Positions 51,542-60,923 of a DNA stretch of 64,000 nucleotides are shown here, piece after piece. The notes beneath the pieces were generated by a model, which was not told the DNA's origin, did not search any database, and saw only the letters and a list, made by a program, of their open reading frames with translations. The stretch is from positions 496,001-560,000 of the forward strand of contig NZ_NIZW01000002.1 of the NCBI RefSeq assembly GCF_002727185.1, written 5' to 3'. Position numbers and translations under genes: made by a program. The DNA is from Rhodopirellula bahusiensis (GTDB lineage Bacteria > Planctomycetota > Planctomycetia > Pirellulales > Pirellulaceae). The number at the start of each line of letters is the position of its first letter. Position 1 is the stretch's first letter.

Positions 51542-52263
51542 TCCTGCGTGGTGGGTTTGATCACGATTTCAGGCACACATGCTCGAGGAGGCAGGTGGCA
51601 GATCGACAGCACGACCGAAGCGATGTCTTCCGGTTGCAGGATCGATTCCTTGTGCTCTTGGCTGACCGGGACCGGACGATTGTCCAAGATCGGCGTGTTG
51701 ACTTCGCCCGGATAAACGTTGGTGATCCGAACACCTTCGTGACGGACTTCGTTGGCAACGGCGGTGCCCATCGCCGTCATCGCGAATTTGCTGGCACAGT
51801 AAACGACTCCGCCCAGCGTGATGGCTCGCTTTCCCGCGACGGACGAGATGTTGATGATCAGCCCATCGTGCCGGTCTCGCATTCCGCTGATGACCTGGTG
51901 CATGCAGCGGTAGGCGCCGGTTGCGTTGATTCGGAGAACGCGATCCCATTCATCGGGATCCATTTCCGCCATGGTTCGTTTGGCGATGTTGATGCCGGCA
52001 CTGTTGACCAAAATGTCCACTTCGCCAACGTTGGTCCGAACGTCTTGGAAGAACGCTTCGATGCTGTCGTTGTCCGCGACATCGATGGTGTGCGTTCGGA
52101 CAGGGGTGGGCGAATCAATCGAACCAGCGACCTCCTTCAGAGGTGCTTCGCGACGCCCGCCGATCGTGACTTTCGCACCGGCCATGGCCAATTCGCGAGC
52201 GATTCCCGCACCGATTCCGGTGCCTCCACCGGTGATGGCAACGACTTTGTCTTTCAAACTCAT
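51532..52263 (-). CDS. Short-chain dehydrogenase/reductase
   Basis: Start at the ATG at 52263 (MSLKDKVVAITGGGTGIGAG), the usual SDR opening; the frame upstream to 52377 overlaps the divergent promoter region and is not needed. TGGGTGIG binds the cofactor, NSAGIN is the NNAG-type motif, ISSVAG and YCASK are catalytic. 243 residues, a classical SDR of unknown substrate. Its 3' end overlaps the next SDR gene; paired SDRs may act on successive steps of one pathway. Divergent from the peroxidase gene. Confidence 0.88.
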   Translation of the reverse strand: MSLKDKVVAITGGGTGIGAGIARELAMAGAKVTIGGRREAPLKEVAGSIDSPTPVRTHTIDVADNDSIEAFFQDVRTNVGEVDILVNSAGINIAKRTMAEMDPDEWDRVLRINATGAYRCMHQVISGMRDRHDGLIINISSVAGKRAITLGGVVYCASKFAMTAMGTAVANEVRHEGVRITNVYPGEVNTPILDNRPVPVSQEHKESILQPEDIASVVLSICHLPPRACVPEIVIKPTTQEWV

Positions 52264-52407
52264 GGTGGATCGCAAGTTGGGGGATGGGATGGGGGGAACA
52301 TTCGATTTTCGAATTGCGGCGGGCATTTCGCAATCCCCCCTTGGCGACACGGTTATAGTGACGAAGTTGCCTCCCAAATCCCTCTTTGTTTCTCCACAGG
52401 AAAATCG

Positions 52408-52986
52408 ATGTCACGTTTTTTGCTTCTCACGCTCGCCCTGGGTTGTCTGATGAATACTCCTCAATCCGTCTCCGCCGCCGATTCCACGGCTGATCATGAA
52501 TGCGTGTTGGCTCACGAAGCCGAAACCATTGAAGGCAAGGAAGTGGATCTGCACGACTACGAGGGCAAAGTCGTCTTGATCGTCAATGTTGCCAGCAAGT
52601 GTGGTTACACCAAGCAATACGCCGGTTTGCAATCGCTGTACGAAGCTCACAAGGAAGACGGGTTGGTGATCCTCGGATTCCCATGCAACCAGTTTGGTTC
52701 GCAAGAACCAGGAACGAACTCGGACATCCTGGAATTCTGCAGTGCTCGGTTCAACGTCACCTTCCCAATGATGAGCAAGGTTGACGTCAATGGCGACGAC
52801 GCGTCGCCTTTGTACAAGCAATTGACCAGCGTCGAATCCAAGCCTGCTGGCAAAGGCCCGATCAGTTGGAACTTCGAGAAGTTCTTGATCGGCCGCGATG
52901 GCCAAGTTGTTGGTCGCTACAAGTCGAAGGTGGCACCAGCCGACGACGAATTGGTTTCGGCGATCAAAGCCGCGCTGAAGGGCTAG
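52408..52986 (+). CDS. Secreted glutathione/thioredoxin peroxidase
   Basis: Start at the ATG at 52408 behind AGGAAA; signal peptide MSRFLLLTLALGCLMNTPQS with cleavage near VSAAD. VNVASKCGYTKQYAGL carries the peroxidatic Cys (about residue 62) in place of selenocysteine, followed by FPCNQFGSQEPG and WNFEKFLIGRDGQV, the GPx motifs including the conserved Gln and Trp. It reduces peroxides in the periplasm, probably with thioredoxin-type donors. The frame stays open upstream over the SDR gene but that is a shadow. Confidence 0.9.
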   Translation: MSRFLLLTLALGCLMNTPQSVSAADSTADHECVLAHEAETIEGKEVDLHDYEGKVVLIVNVASKCGYTKQYAGLQSLYEAHKEDGLVILGFPCNQFGSQEPGTNSDILEFCSARFNVTFPMMSKVDVNGDDASPLYKQLTSVESKPAGKGPISWNFEKFLIGRDGQVVGRYKSKVAPADDELVSAIKAALKG

Positions 52987-53012
52987 AGGCCGGTGTGGCT
53001 CGCACGATTGGC

Positions 53013-53072
53013 GAGCACGAGCACGAGCACGAGCACGAGCTAGAAGCTAGAAGCTAGAAGCTAGAAGCTAGA
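53013..53072. repeat. Compound minisatellite: (GAGCAC)n then (CTAGAAG)n
   Basis: About four GAGCAC units followed by about four CTAGAAG units, 26 bases after the peroxidase gene. The same compound array lies after the rex gene (56210-56306). Confidence 0.9.
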
Positions 53073-53090
53073 GATTTCTATCAGCGCAAA

Positions 53091-53132
53091 AAAAACGGGG
53101 CGAACTTGTCATGCAAGTTCGTCCCCGTTTTT
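53091..53132. terminator. Strong bidirectional rho-independent terminator
   Basis: AAAAACGGGGCGAACTTG, loop TCATG, CAAGTTCGTCCCCGTTTTT: a 14-bp stem with a one-base bulge, flanked by A and T runs on both sides. It lies between the convergent peroxidase and YTV genes and should serve both. Confidence 0.85.
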
Positions 53133-53315
53133 ATTTGATCGCGTTGTTTCCAGTCGAGCACCCCGGTGACTTCGTGGCCGGTGATCCGTTGTTCGGTCGG
53201 ATGTCCGGATCGACACGGCCGACGAAGTCGGTTGGGGACGCTGTGTGGAGAGCGTTACGTCAGTTGTTCTCTGGGTAGCCCCGTCGTAGGGGGCTCCCCC
53301 GAGAACAGATTTCAA

Positions 53316-55067
53316 TTAGCAACCGCAAGCAGGTGCAACTTCGCAACCTGAATCGCAGCCAGCGTCGCAACCGCAGTCATTTCCGCAGCCACAACCGTTG
53401 CCGCCAAGGATTCCCTTGAGCAAGCTACGGATAGGACCAGCCGAAGCAGGTGCACATGCTGGAGCACAAGCGTCTGCACAAGGATCTGCACATCCGCAAG
53501 CTGGAGCTGGGCAGCAAACAGTCACTGGGACTTGCTTGCAGACAACTCGTGGCACGCAACGAGTCACGGTGTAAGGCTCGCAAACTTTGCGGCACTTCTT
53601 GACCTTGATCGTTTCTTGGTAGCACTCTTTGCGGCAAGTCGTGTGGCACACGGTCTTGGTACGGCATTCTGGGATCATCTTGCAAACTTTGTACTCGCAA
53701 ACTTTGGTGCGGCACTCAGGAACCATCTTGCAGACGGTGTACTTGCAAACTTTGGTGCGAGGCTCGCAAACCATCTTGCAAACGGTGTAGTTGCAAGTCT
53801 TGGTGCGGCACTCGGGAACCATTTTGCAGGTCGTGTAGTTGCAAGTCTTCTGACGGTTTTCGCAAACCATCTTGCAGACTTTGTACTCGCAAGTCTTGGT
53901 GCGGCACTCAGGAACCATCTTGCACACGGTGTAGTTGCAGGTCTTGGTACGGCACTCAGGAACCATTTTGCACACTTTGTACTCAACGGTCTTGGTGCGG
54001 CACTCAGGAACGCGACGGCACACGGTGTAAGGGATTTCACGAGTACGGCATTCTGAGACGTACTTGGTGCAAGTCACTTCTTTTTGCTCGCAAGTTGGGA
54101 CCCAGACTTTCTTGCAGATCGTCTTGGGGCAACCTTGAACGCATTCCACTCGGCATTTGCCGGGGCAGTATACGGTTCGGCAAGTTGCTGCATCGAAGTA
54201 CGAAGTACCGGGCTCACGCACGGTGCGACGAATCATCGGTCCAGGAACGGTTTCCGTTTGAGTTTCCCAGTGTCCACCTTTGACCGTGATGGTCTTGGTG
54301 TACGTCTGAGGAACGCTCACGCTGTAGTTTTCCGTGCGAACCTTTTGTTCTTGCACGGTGTTGTAAACCGTGTAGTTGATGTTTCGCGTACGAGTTTCGT
54401 ACGTTGGCACCATCACGGTGTAGTTGGTCACTTTTTGACGAGTTTCGTACACAGGCTTGTTGACCGTGTAGTTGATCGTCTTCGTACGTGTTTCGTACAC
54501 AGGTTTCTTGACTGTGTAGTTGATCACCCGTTGGTGCTGTTCGTAAACAGGCTTGTTAACGGTGTAGTTGATCGTTTTCGTACGTGTTTCGTACACAGGT
54601 TTCTTGACTGTGTAGTTGATCACCTTTTCACGAGTCTCGTACACAGGCTTGTTGACTGTGTAGTTGATCGTGCGTTGGCGTGTTTCGTACGACGGTACCA
54701 TGACCGTGTACTGAACTTCTTTTTGGTGAGTCTCTGGAACCATCCGCGTACGGTTGACCACTTGGTCTTCGTAGTACACTTCGTTCCGTGTGCGGGTGCG
54801 AGTCTCTTGGACTTGCTCCATCACGGTTTCACGGACGGTTCGCATGACGGTGTAAGAACCACCGGCGACGGCCGAACCGTCAGCGATAACCGAACCACCT
54901 GCAACAGCGGAGCCTTCTGCCATCACCGATCCATCGGCAACAACGGAACCACCACAGCTGCTACAGCCTTCGTAGCTGATCGCGCCGCTATAAGCAGCGT
55001 GAGCAGCATTCGCGCCCGAGACGATCGAGATGATCATCAATGCAGGCAACAACCACAAACGTTTCAT
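53316..55067 (-). CDS. Cys-rich YTV-repeat protein (planctomycete cell-wall type)
   Basis: 583 residues from the ATG at 55067, which follows GGAGAAA; signal peptide MKRLWLLPALMIISIVSGAN and cleavage near AHA. Then a Gly/Ala/Ser-rich stretch, about ten repeats of the type NYTVNKPVYETRQK (residues about 90-260), and after a linker about nine Cys-containing repeats of the type CNYTVCKMVPECRTKT, ending in a Cys-rich tail. YTV-repeat proteins were described from the insoluble protein wall of Rhodopirellula and relatives; Cys pairs suggest disulfide cross-linking. Repeats differ at few bases, so recombination between them is likely. A structural wall role is inferred from family knowledge. Confidence 0.9.
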   Translation of the reverse strand: MKRLWLLPALMIISIVSGANAAHAAYSGAISYEGCSSCGGSVVADGSVMAEGSAVAGGSVIADGSAVAGGSYTVMRTVRETVMEQVQETRTRTRNEVYYEDQVVNRTRMVPETHQKEVQYTVMVPSYETRQRTINYTVNKPVYETREKVINYTVKKPVYETRTKTINYTVNKPVYEQHQRVINYTVKKPVYETRTKTINYTVNKPVYETRQKVTNYTVMVPTYETRTRNINYTVYNTVQEQKVRTENYSVSVPQTYTKTITVKGGHWETQTETVPGPMIRRTVREPGTSYFDAATCRTVYCPGKCRVECVQGCPKTICKKVWVPTCEQKEVTCTKYVSECRTREIPYTVCRRVPECRTKTVEYKVCKMVPECRTKTCNYTVCKMVPECRTKTCEYKVCKMVCENRQKTCNYTTCKMVPECRTKTCNYTVCKMVCEPRTKVCKYTVCKMVPECRTKVCEYKVCKMIPECRTKTVCHTTCRKECYQETIKVKKCRKVCEPYTVTRCVPRVVCKQVPVTVCCPAPACGCADPCADACAPACAPASAGPIRSLLKGILGGNGCGCGNDCGCDAGCDSGCEVAPACGC

Positions 55068-55528
55068 CGTAAGTTTCTCCACAGGTAACAACGGGACGTT
55101 GTATGAACGCAGCTTCCTTTGGCCTGCCGGATACCCCCCGGCTTGACCTCCAAACCAATCAAAACCCAGACTGCTAAACCGATCCGCTGCCTGTTTCACT
55201 GTCACGGTCGTGCAGATTGCCCGTCGACTGAACGAAGGCCGAGGCTGCGGAAGTGAGAGCGGGATGGCCCACACGTGGGCCAGGGAGGGTCGGTAAGGCT
55301 TCACTTGCTGGTCGGTCAGAGATAAGCTGTGCCTAGTGCGTGTGTGGCACAGGCGAGAACTCTGCGGACTAGCAAAACTGATCTTGATGCACAAACTTCA
55401 TCGTCTGCGGGACACTCGTTGAACAAGCAAACAGGGCAGTCCTGGCAAAACGGAACGATTGGGTCATCAAGTCCTGCCGACCCTGCGGGTTGTTCCGTTG
55501 GAAACGAATGCGCGGGTCAATCACGACC
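55068..55528. promoter_or_regulatory. Divergent promoter region of YTV and rex genes
   Basis: 460 bases between two divergent starts. It contains the YTV ribosome binding site next to 55067 and presumably both promoters. No operator matching Rex (TTGTGAA...TTCACAA) or other clear signal was found by eye. Confidence 0.4.
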
Positions 55529-56203
55529 ATGAATACAGAGCATGTTCCAGGCGATTCGGGTGATGCCGAAGAGACCGATCGTAGGGCCGAATTGTCGACG
55601 CCCGCGGTGGGCCGATTGTCGCTTTACTACCGCGAATTGCACCGTTTGCTGGCTTCGGGAGAGACATCCACGAACAGCCGTGACCTGGGGGCAATGGTCA
55701 ATGTTTCGCCCGCAGTGGTCCGGCGTGATCTCAGTTCGATTGGATCCATCGGCCGCCGAGGTGTCGGCTACGACGTGGCGATCTTGGCGGAACGAATCGG
55801 CGCTGTTTTGGGCTCCGGTGTGCAGTGGAAAGCCGTGCTGATCGGCGTTGGTTCCCTGGGCAACGCGTTGCTTCGATACCGTGGGTTCGAACGCCTTGGT
55901 TTTTCGCTTGCGGCGGCGTTTGATACCGATCCAGCGAAATACGGCCATGAAGTTGGCGGGACCACCGTCCGTTCGCTGGACGATTTGGAAGAAGTGCTCT
56001 CAACCGCGAAACCGGAACTGGCGATTTTGGCGGTGCCAAGCGAACAAGCCAGCCATGTGGCAACGCGAGTCCTGGCCGGCGGAATTCAGGGAATCCTCAA
56101 TTTCGCTCCCACCACGCTTCGCGTGCCATCCGGCACCGCGATCATCAACGTCGACCTCGCCAGTGAGTTGCAGCAACTGGCGTTTCGAATTCAAAACCGC
56201 TGA
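55529..56203 (+). CDS. rex: Redox-sensing transcriptional repressor Rex
   Basis: 224 residues from the ATG at 55529. The N-terminal winged helix (TPAVGRLSLYYRELHRLLAS, TNSRDLGAMVNVSPAVVRRD, IGRRGVGYDVAIL) and the Rossmann domain (AVLIGVGSLGNALLRY, FDTDPAKYGHEVGG, LAILAVPSEQASHVATRVLA, GILNFAPTTLRVP) are those of Rex. It represses respiratory and fermentation genes when NAD+ is high and releases DNA when NADH binds. Its regulon is not visible here. The minisatellite begins 6 bases after the stop. Confidence 0.93.
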   Translation: MNTEHVPGDSGDAEETDRRAELSTPAVGRLSLYYRELHRLLASGETSTNSRDLGAMVNVSPAVVRRDLSSIGSIGRRGVGYDVAILAERIGAVLGSGVQWKAVLIGVGSLGNALLRYRGFERLGFSLAAAFDTDPAKYGHEVGGTTVRSLDDLEEVLSTAKPELAILAVPSEQASHVATRVLAGGIQGILNFAPTTLRVPSGTAIINVDLASELQQLAFRIQNR

Positions 56204-56208
56204 CGGGG

Positions 56209-56306
<98 letters not shown>

Positions 56307-56327
56307 CGGCGACCCCGTCGCCTCTAC

Positions 56328-57860
56328 TCAGTTGTCGATCCGGAGCATTGGATTCCAGTTGCCAACTTTGTATTCCGTTCGCTTGCCCGAGGCCGGCATT
56401 CCTTTTGCCATTTCCGCGTTGAGTTGTTCGGTCAACTCACGAATCACTTTCGCGTTGTTGGGATCGTCCTTTCGATCTTCGTGAGCCAAGTTAGTGAACT
56501 CATCGGGATCGTTCTGGTGGTCGTACAGTTCGATGCCTCTTTTGCCATCGTCCCAACGCGTCAGCCGATAGCGTTCTGTTCGAATTGAATAGCCGTAATA
56601 GCGTTGTTTGGCTTGTCGATCGTTGCGAGCAACCATGGACATGGAATAGCCGCGGCCCGATTCCGAAGGATCTTCCAGCATTGGCACGAGCGATTGACCG
56701 TGCATCAGTTCTTGGGTGGGGACCTCGCACAGTTCTGCCAGCGTTGGGTACAAGTCGACCAAGCCCACGGGCGATGTTGCCACGGCGCCTTCGGTTCGTC
56801 CTGGTTCAGCGATGATCAATGGCACACCGGCGACTTTGTCGAACAAGGCCTGCTTCTGCCACAAACCTTTTTCGCCGAGGAAGTATCCGTGATCGCTGGT
56901 GAAGACCACGATGGTGTTCTTGTCCAATCCGGTTCGTTTGAGTGTGTCGAGAACTTTGCCGACTTGTGCGTCCATGAAAGTGGTGCTGGCGTAGTAAGCC
57001 TGGATCGCTTGGCGACGTAGGTCGTCATTCAGCTGGTCTTGTTCTTTCTTCTTGCTCAGCAAAGCCGCCGGAGGAACGTCGGCGTTGTCTTCCTCCACGT
57101 TGTCGAACAGTGGCATGTCCTCCAGTTTGTACGGCTCGAAGTATTCCTTCGGTGCGACATAAGGAGTGTGCGGCCGATAGAAGCCGACCGCCAAAAAGAA
57201 CGGACGGTCGTTGCGTTTCGCACATCGTTCGAGAACCCAAGAGGCATCATCCGCCAGCATGCCATCGGTGTGGGCTTCGTCGGGGCGTGGGGATGCGTAC
57301 CAAGATAGCGTTCCACCAAAGGCATTTTTGCGGAGCGTGAAGATATCCGGTTCTTCGATCAATCGATCACAACCGGCTGGGTTGAGTTCCAATTCCCAGG
57401 ATGCAGGATCGTCGTGTCCATTCGTGCCGACTGACTTGGGAACGTTGTAGTGATACAGCTTTCCGACGCGGCCCGCGAAATATCCGTTCAATCGAAAGGC
57501 TTGCGGCAGCGACCAACGCTCGGGGATCGAGTCGCGAAAAATTTGGGCGTTGCCGTGGATGCCGGTGGTGTCGGGATAGAGCCCGCACAGCATCGAGTTT
57601 CGAGAAGGACCGCAGAGCGGGTATTGGCACGCGGCGTTTTGAAACAGGACACCTCGAGCGGCCAAACGATCGATGTTGGGTGTTTTCACAATCGGGTCGC
57701 CATAGCAACCGATGCGAGTGTTCAGGTCATCGGATATGAGAAACAGAACGTTCTTGCGTTGGTGGCCTTCGCTCGCATCCGTTTCTTGTCCCTGAGATAC
57801 CTGAGAGCTGAAGAGAAGACTAAGTAGAAGACCAAGACCAACAATCCGCCTGATGAACAT
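56328..57860 (-). CDS. Type I sulfatase (iduronate-2-sulfatase-like)
   Basis: 510 residues; signal peptide MFIRRIVGLGLLLSLLFSSQ with cleavage near SQGQ. NVLFLISDDLNTRIGCYGD provides metal-binding Asp, and CQYPLCGPSRNSML is the sulfatase signature with C83 as the formylglycine Cys. FYRPHTPYVAPKEYFEPY, VFTSDHGYFLGEKGLWQKQA and LVDLYPTLAELC match iduronate-2-sulfatase-like enzymes. It cleaves sulfate from a sulfated sugar polymer, in the periplasm or outside. The protein differs strongly from the sulfatase at 38.8 kb. Confidence 0.92.
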   Translation of the reverse strand: MFIRRIVGLGLLLSLLFSSQVSQGQETDASEGHQRKNVLFLISDDLNTRIGCYGDPIVKTPNIDRLAARGVLFQNAACQYPLCGPSRNSMLCGLYPDTTGIHGNAQIFRDSIPERWSLPQAFRLNGYFAGRVGKLYHYNVPKSVGTNGHDDPASWELELNPAGCDRLIEEPDIFTLRKNAFGGTLSWYASPRPDEAHTDGMLADDASWVLERCAKRNDRPFFLAVGFYRPHTPYVAPKEYFEPYKLEDMPLFDNVEEDNADVPPAALLSKKKEQDQLNDDLRRQAIQAYYASTTFMDAQVGKVLDTLKRTGLDKNTIVVFTSDHGYFLGEKGLWQKQALFDKVAGVPLIIAEPGRTEGAVATSPVGLVDLYPTLAELCEVPTQELMHGQSLVPMLEDPSESGRGYSMSMVARNDRQAKQRYYGYSIRTERYRLTRWDDGKRGIELYDHQNDPDEFTNLAHEDRKDDPNNAKVIRELTEQLNAEMAKGMPASGKRTEYKVGNWNPMLRIDN

Positions 57861-58004
57861 GGATGTACTTTCCGCACGAGAAATGAAATTTGTGCGGCAA
57901 GTATAAACGAGCGAAACCCACGACGTTGGATCACAACATCGTGGGTTTCGGCTTCGGGTCGTTGCAGGTGACTCGCGATGTGGATGCGAGTTTCTACGCT
58001 TCGT

Positions 58005-59756
58005 CTAGCGTTGCACGTTCTCGTCTTCGGGACGCGTGGCCAACTGAGTCTCAGCTTCCAGCGAAGCGGGATCCAAACCAGGATTCATTTTCGGATAGGC
58101 TGATTCGGGGACCACATCGACGGCGACAATCGATTCGATTCCGGTGGCCGTGTCCAAGCTCACGATGCCATTGGGAATTCCGTCCGGCGTTGGTGCCGGA
58201 ATCGCGTCGCCATCGACCAGCATGGTCGGAGTCATCGGTGCTGGCTCAACCGCATCGGGAGCGGTGTCGGGTGTCGGCGCGGGAACCAAGTCACCATCGA
58301 CCAGCATGATTTCGATGACTGCCGAGTTGGGCAACTCATCGGGAACCGAATCAGGAGTCGGAGCCGGGATGACATCGCCATCGACGACCATTGTGTCGAT
58401 CGAATGGACGGTGTCTGGTTCCGCGTCCGGCACCGGTTGCGGAACTGGTTCACCGTCGACCAGCATCATCGCGACGGGTGTGGCTACCATCGAGGCCAAG
58501 TCATCGGCCACAACATTCAGCACGTCGGCTTCGATGATGGAACGGCGACGCGAAACGTCCGCCAGCAAACCGCCCAGCTCACGTGGTGAGAAGCGTTGTG
58601 CGGCAACCGCCAACTGTTCGGCTTGCCAAACCGCTTCGTCGAGCAAGCAGTCGGGCGACGACTTCACGACTTGAGCTTCGTGGACATCGCCTTCGTTCAA
58701 GTCGTATGGCAAATACGCTTCTTCCAGTGTCACGATGACTGGCGAGCTTCCAGCCAATTCATCCGTCGAAGCTTCGATCACTTCTGGTTCGATAGCAACT
58801 TCCATCTCGGCTTCCGCTTCAGCGATCGGTTCGGAGAAGTCGTGTTTGGCGATGAAGGGAAGGATCACCGCGGACGGGCTAAGATCCATCGGCTCTTCGG
58901 CAGCCAACGCGGCCAACTCTTCGCGAACGTCAATCGTGAATTTGTGAGGAGCGGGTGATGGTTTGACCGCTTTTTGGACGACCTGGCTTTGCAGCACTGG
59001 TTCGTCGGTGGTTGCTTCCGGCTTTGATTCATCCAACCACCAACGGTTCAGTGCAACTGCTTGGGCCAATGCTTCGTCGTCGGCGACCTTTGCTTCGACG
59101 GCTGGATCCAATTCGCCAGCGACAGGTGGCAAGATTGCTTTGGTGCGGATCATCGCGAACGGTTCGAGGAACTGTTCCAAAGGGATTCCGATTTTGGCCG
59201 CGGTGGAAGCGGCGACGGCGGCCAGCATTTCGTTGAAGTCCGACGATGTGCGTCGGACGCTCGTTGATGGTGCCACATCGACTTCGGCTGCGGCTAGTTG
59301 CAGGTCGCCAGAGTCCGCTTCGATTCCGTCTTCGCTGGACGGACTGATGTTGGGCAGATCAACGCTGGGCAGGTCGGCTTTGGGTTGAGCGTCGATCGCG
59401 ACGGTTGGGATCGAATCGTGCGTGCCAGGAATCGCGATGATCTTTTGTGAGGTGGGTTCGTCGCTGGCTTCGGCTTTTTCGCTGCGTTCGTTTTCTTCGC
59501 TGAGTTCGGGTGTGTCGGAATCCGCTTCTGTGTCGACTTCATCAATCACGACTGGCGTCGGGTCGATGGGGGCGGCGTCTTCGTCGAAGCGGTGGACGAG
59601 GATAGAGATGCCGCCGGAGAGAGCAGGGTCAACTCGCTTGGCGAAAGCGAGCGAGGGTGCCAGTCCCGAGGCGAAGAGCGAACCGGCGATGGTGACCGAC
59701 AAAGCGAGGCGTTTGGCGGTGCTGGGACAATTGCGAATGGGGGAAAGAATTTTCAT
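58005..59756 (-). CDS. Secreted acidic protein with MLVDGD repeats
   Basis: Start at the ATG at 59756; signal peptide MKILSPIRNCPSTAKRLALS...ASGLAPSLAFAKRVD. The mature protein (about 540 residues) is very acidic and Pro/Ala-rich. Near the C-terminus (58150-58480) lie four repeats of about 33 residues, each with MLVDGDLVPAPTPDTAPD-type sequence. A central stretch (SDFNEMLAAVAASTAAKIGI, RELGGLLADVSRRRSIIEAD) looks helical. No enzyme motif. It may bind calcium or be a surface spacer; both are speculative. Confidence 0.7.
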   Translation of the reverse strand: MKILSPIRNCPSTAKRLALSVTIAGSLFASGLAPSLAFAKRVDPALSGGISILVHRFDEDAAPIDPTPVVIDEVDTEADSDTPELSEENERSEKAEASDEPTSQKIIAIPGTHDSIPTVAIDAQPKADLPSVDLPNISPSSEDGIEADSGDLQLAAAEVDVAPSTSVRRTSSDFNEMLAAVAASTAAKIGIPLEQFLEPFAMIRTKAILPPVAGELDPAVEAKVADDEALAQAVALNRWWLDESKPEATTDEPVLQSQVVQKAVKPSPAPHKFTIDVREELAALAAEEPMDLSPSAVILPFIAKHDFSEPIAEAEAEMEVAIEPEVIEASTDELAGSSPVIVTLEEAYLPYDLNEGDVHEAQVVKSSPDCLLDEAVWQAEQLAVAAQRFSPRELGGLLADVSRRRSIIEADVLNVVADDLASMVATPVAMMLVDGEPVPQPVPDAEPDTVHSIDTMVVDGDVIPAPTPDSVPDELPNSAVIEIMLVDGDLVPAPTPDTAPDAVEPAPMTPTMLVDGDAIPAPTPDGIPNGIVSLDTATGIESIVAVDVVPESAYPKMNPGLDPASLEAETQLATRPEDENVQR

Positions 59757-60190
59757 GATTATGTTGGGGCCGGAGGTCAGCGAACGACGTCTTGGAATAA
59801 TGAGTTCACTGCGAAACCGGAGCTTGTATAAATGTGATGGAGGGCTGTGAGGTGGGCGCGAGCGGTTCAGGGCTTCATCAAGTGGACACATCCCCGATCA
59901 CCCGAAGGAGATCCCGCTCCAACGCACGCTATCGGCGACTTGGACGGCTGGGGAATTGGAATCGCTTAGGAAAGCATTTCGTTTTTGCTGCGACCGTTCA
60001 GGTTGTTCCGGTTGGGCAAATTTCCGAAAGTTTCACGGCCGGTTTGTTGAAGAAACCTCCACAATTCACTGTTCGAAACGGCGGTCGGGCGATGTTCAAG
60101 CCGAGCTGAACCGCTGGCGTTTGACGCCCCGGTTGAGGCACGTGAGAGATTGCCACCATTCCAAATCAGGGCAAAGCCGGTACCCTTTTG
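59757..60190. other. Divergent promoter region
   Basis: Lies between the acidic repeat protein (minus) and the gene at 60191 (plus). Only short frames without support; no clear operator or hairpin. Confidence 0.4.
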
Positions 60191-60919
60191 ATGGACGCGG
60201 GAACATCGCCGCGGTCTGACGTTCCCGCGAATTTAACGAGCAGGTTTGAAGTCTTGAGTTCTGCCAAAGGTCCTCTTCTCGATCCCACGATGTTGTTCCG
60301 ATTCGAAGTTCGGTTGCAGCAACATTCGCTGGATTGGACTTCGCGAGGGTTGTCCTTGCCGACGTCGTGCCGCGTGCCTTCGTTTGCCGCTCTATCAGGC
60401 GGTCCGATCTTCGCCGACGTTCGCATCGCGTGGGACGTGACCGGGATCGGATTTCATTTGCTGGTCAACGGGAAACGCCAACTGCCGTGGTGCCGCGAAA
60501 CTCGATTGGACGAGAGCGATGGATTGCACCTTTGGATGGACACGCGGAACAGTCCCAATATTCACCGCGCAACTCAGCACTGTCACCGGTTCCTATGGTT
60601 GCCCGCCGGCGGTGGACCCAAGCGTGAGCGAGCCGTCGCGGCGATGGTGCCCATCAATCGAGCGCGAACCAACCCCAAACCGGTTCGGCCGGACTCGTTG
60701 AAGATTCACGCGATCCCGCGGCATGACGGGTACGAGTTGTCCGGATTGATTCCCGCCGAAGCGCTGACCGGTTACGACCCCAAGGATCAATCCCAGATCG
60801 GTTTCTACTATCTGGTTGCGGACCGGGAACTCGGTAACCAAGCGTTGACGCTCAGCACCGATTTCCCCGTTGCCGAAGACCCGTCGTTGTGGTCGGAGGC
60901 CGCTTTGATCTCGAGCTAA
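60191..60919 (+). CDS. Possible carbohydrate-binding (DOMON/CBM9-like) protein
   Basis: 242 residues from the ATG at 60191. The order of segments FADVRIAWDVTGIGFHLLVN, DESDGLHLWMDTRNSPNIHR, CHRFLWLPAGGG, YELSGLIPAEALTGYDP and IGFYYLVADRELGNQALTLS follows the pattern of DOMON/CBM9-like sugar-binding modules, including the D-x-L-x-L-W-x-D strand. There is no signal peptide, unusual for such modules, so it may be cytosolic. Specificity unknown. Convergent with the S10 peptidase gene, only four bases apart. Confidence 0.6.
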   Translation: MDAGTSPRSDVPANLTSRFEVLSSAKGPLLDPTMLFRFEVRLQQHSLDWTSRGLSLPTSCRVPSFAALSGGPIFADVRIAWDVTGIGFHLLVNGKRQLPWCRETRLDESDGLHLWMDTRNSPNIHRATQHCHRFLWLPAGGGPKRERAVAAMVPINRARTNPKPVRPDSLKIHAIPRHDGYELSGLIPAEALTGYDPKDQSQIGFYYLVADRELGNQALTLSTDFPVAEDPSLWSEAALISS

Positions 60920-60923
60920 TCGC

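Noticed and set aside
51523-52407. Long plus-strand extension in front of the peroxidase gene
   Set aside because: Antisense to the SDR gene at 51532-52263; the peroxidase has its own ribosome binding site and signal peptide at 52408.
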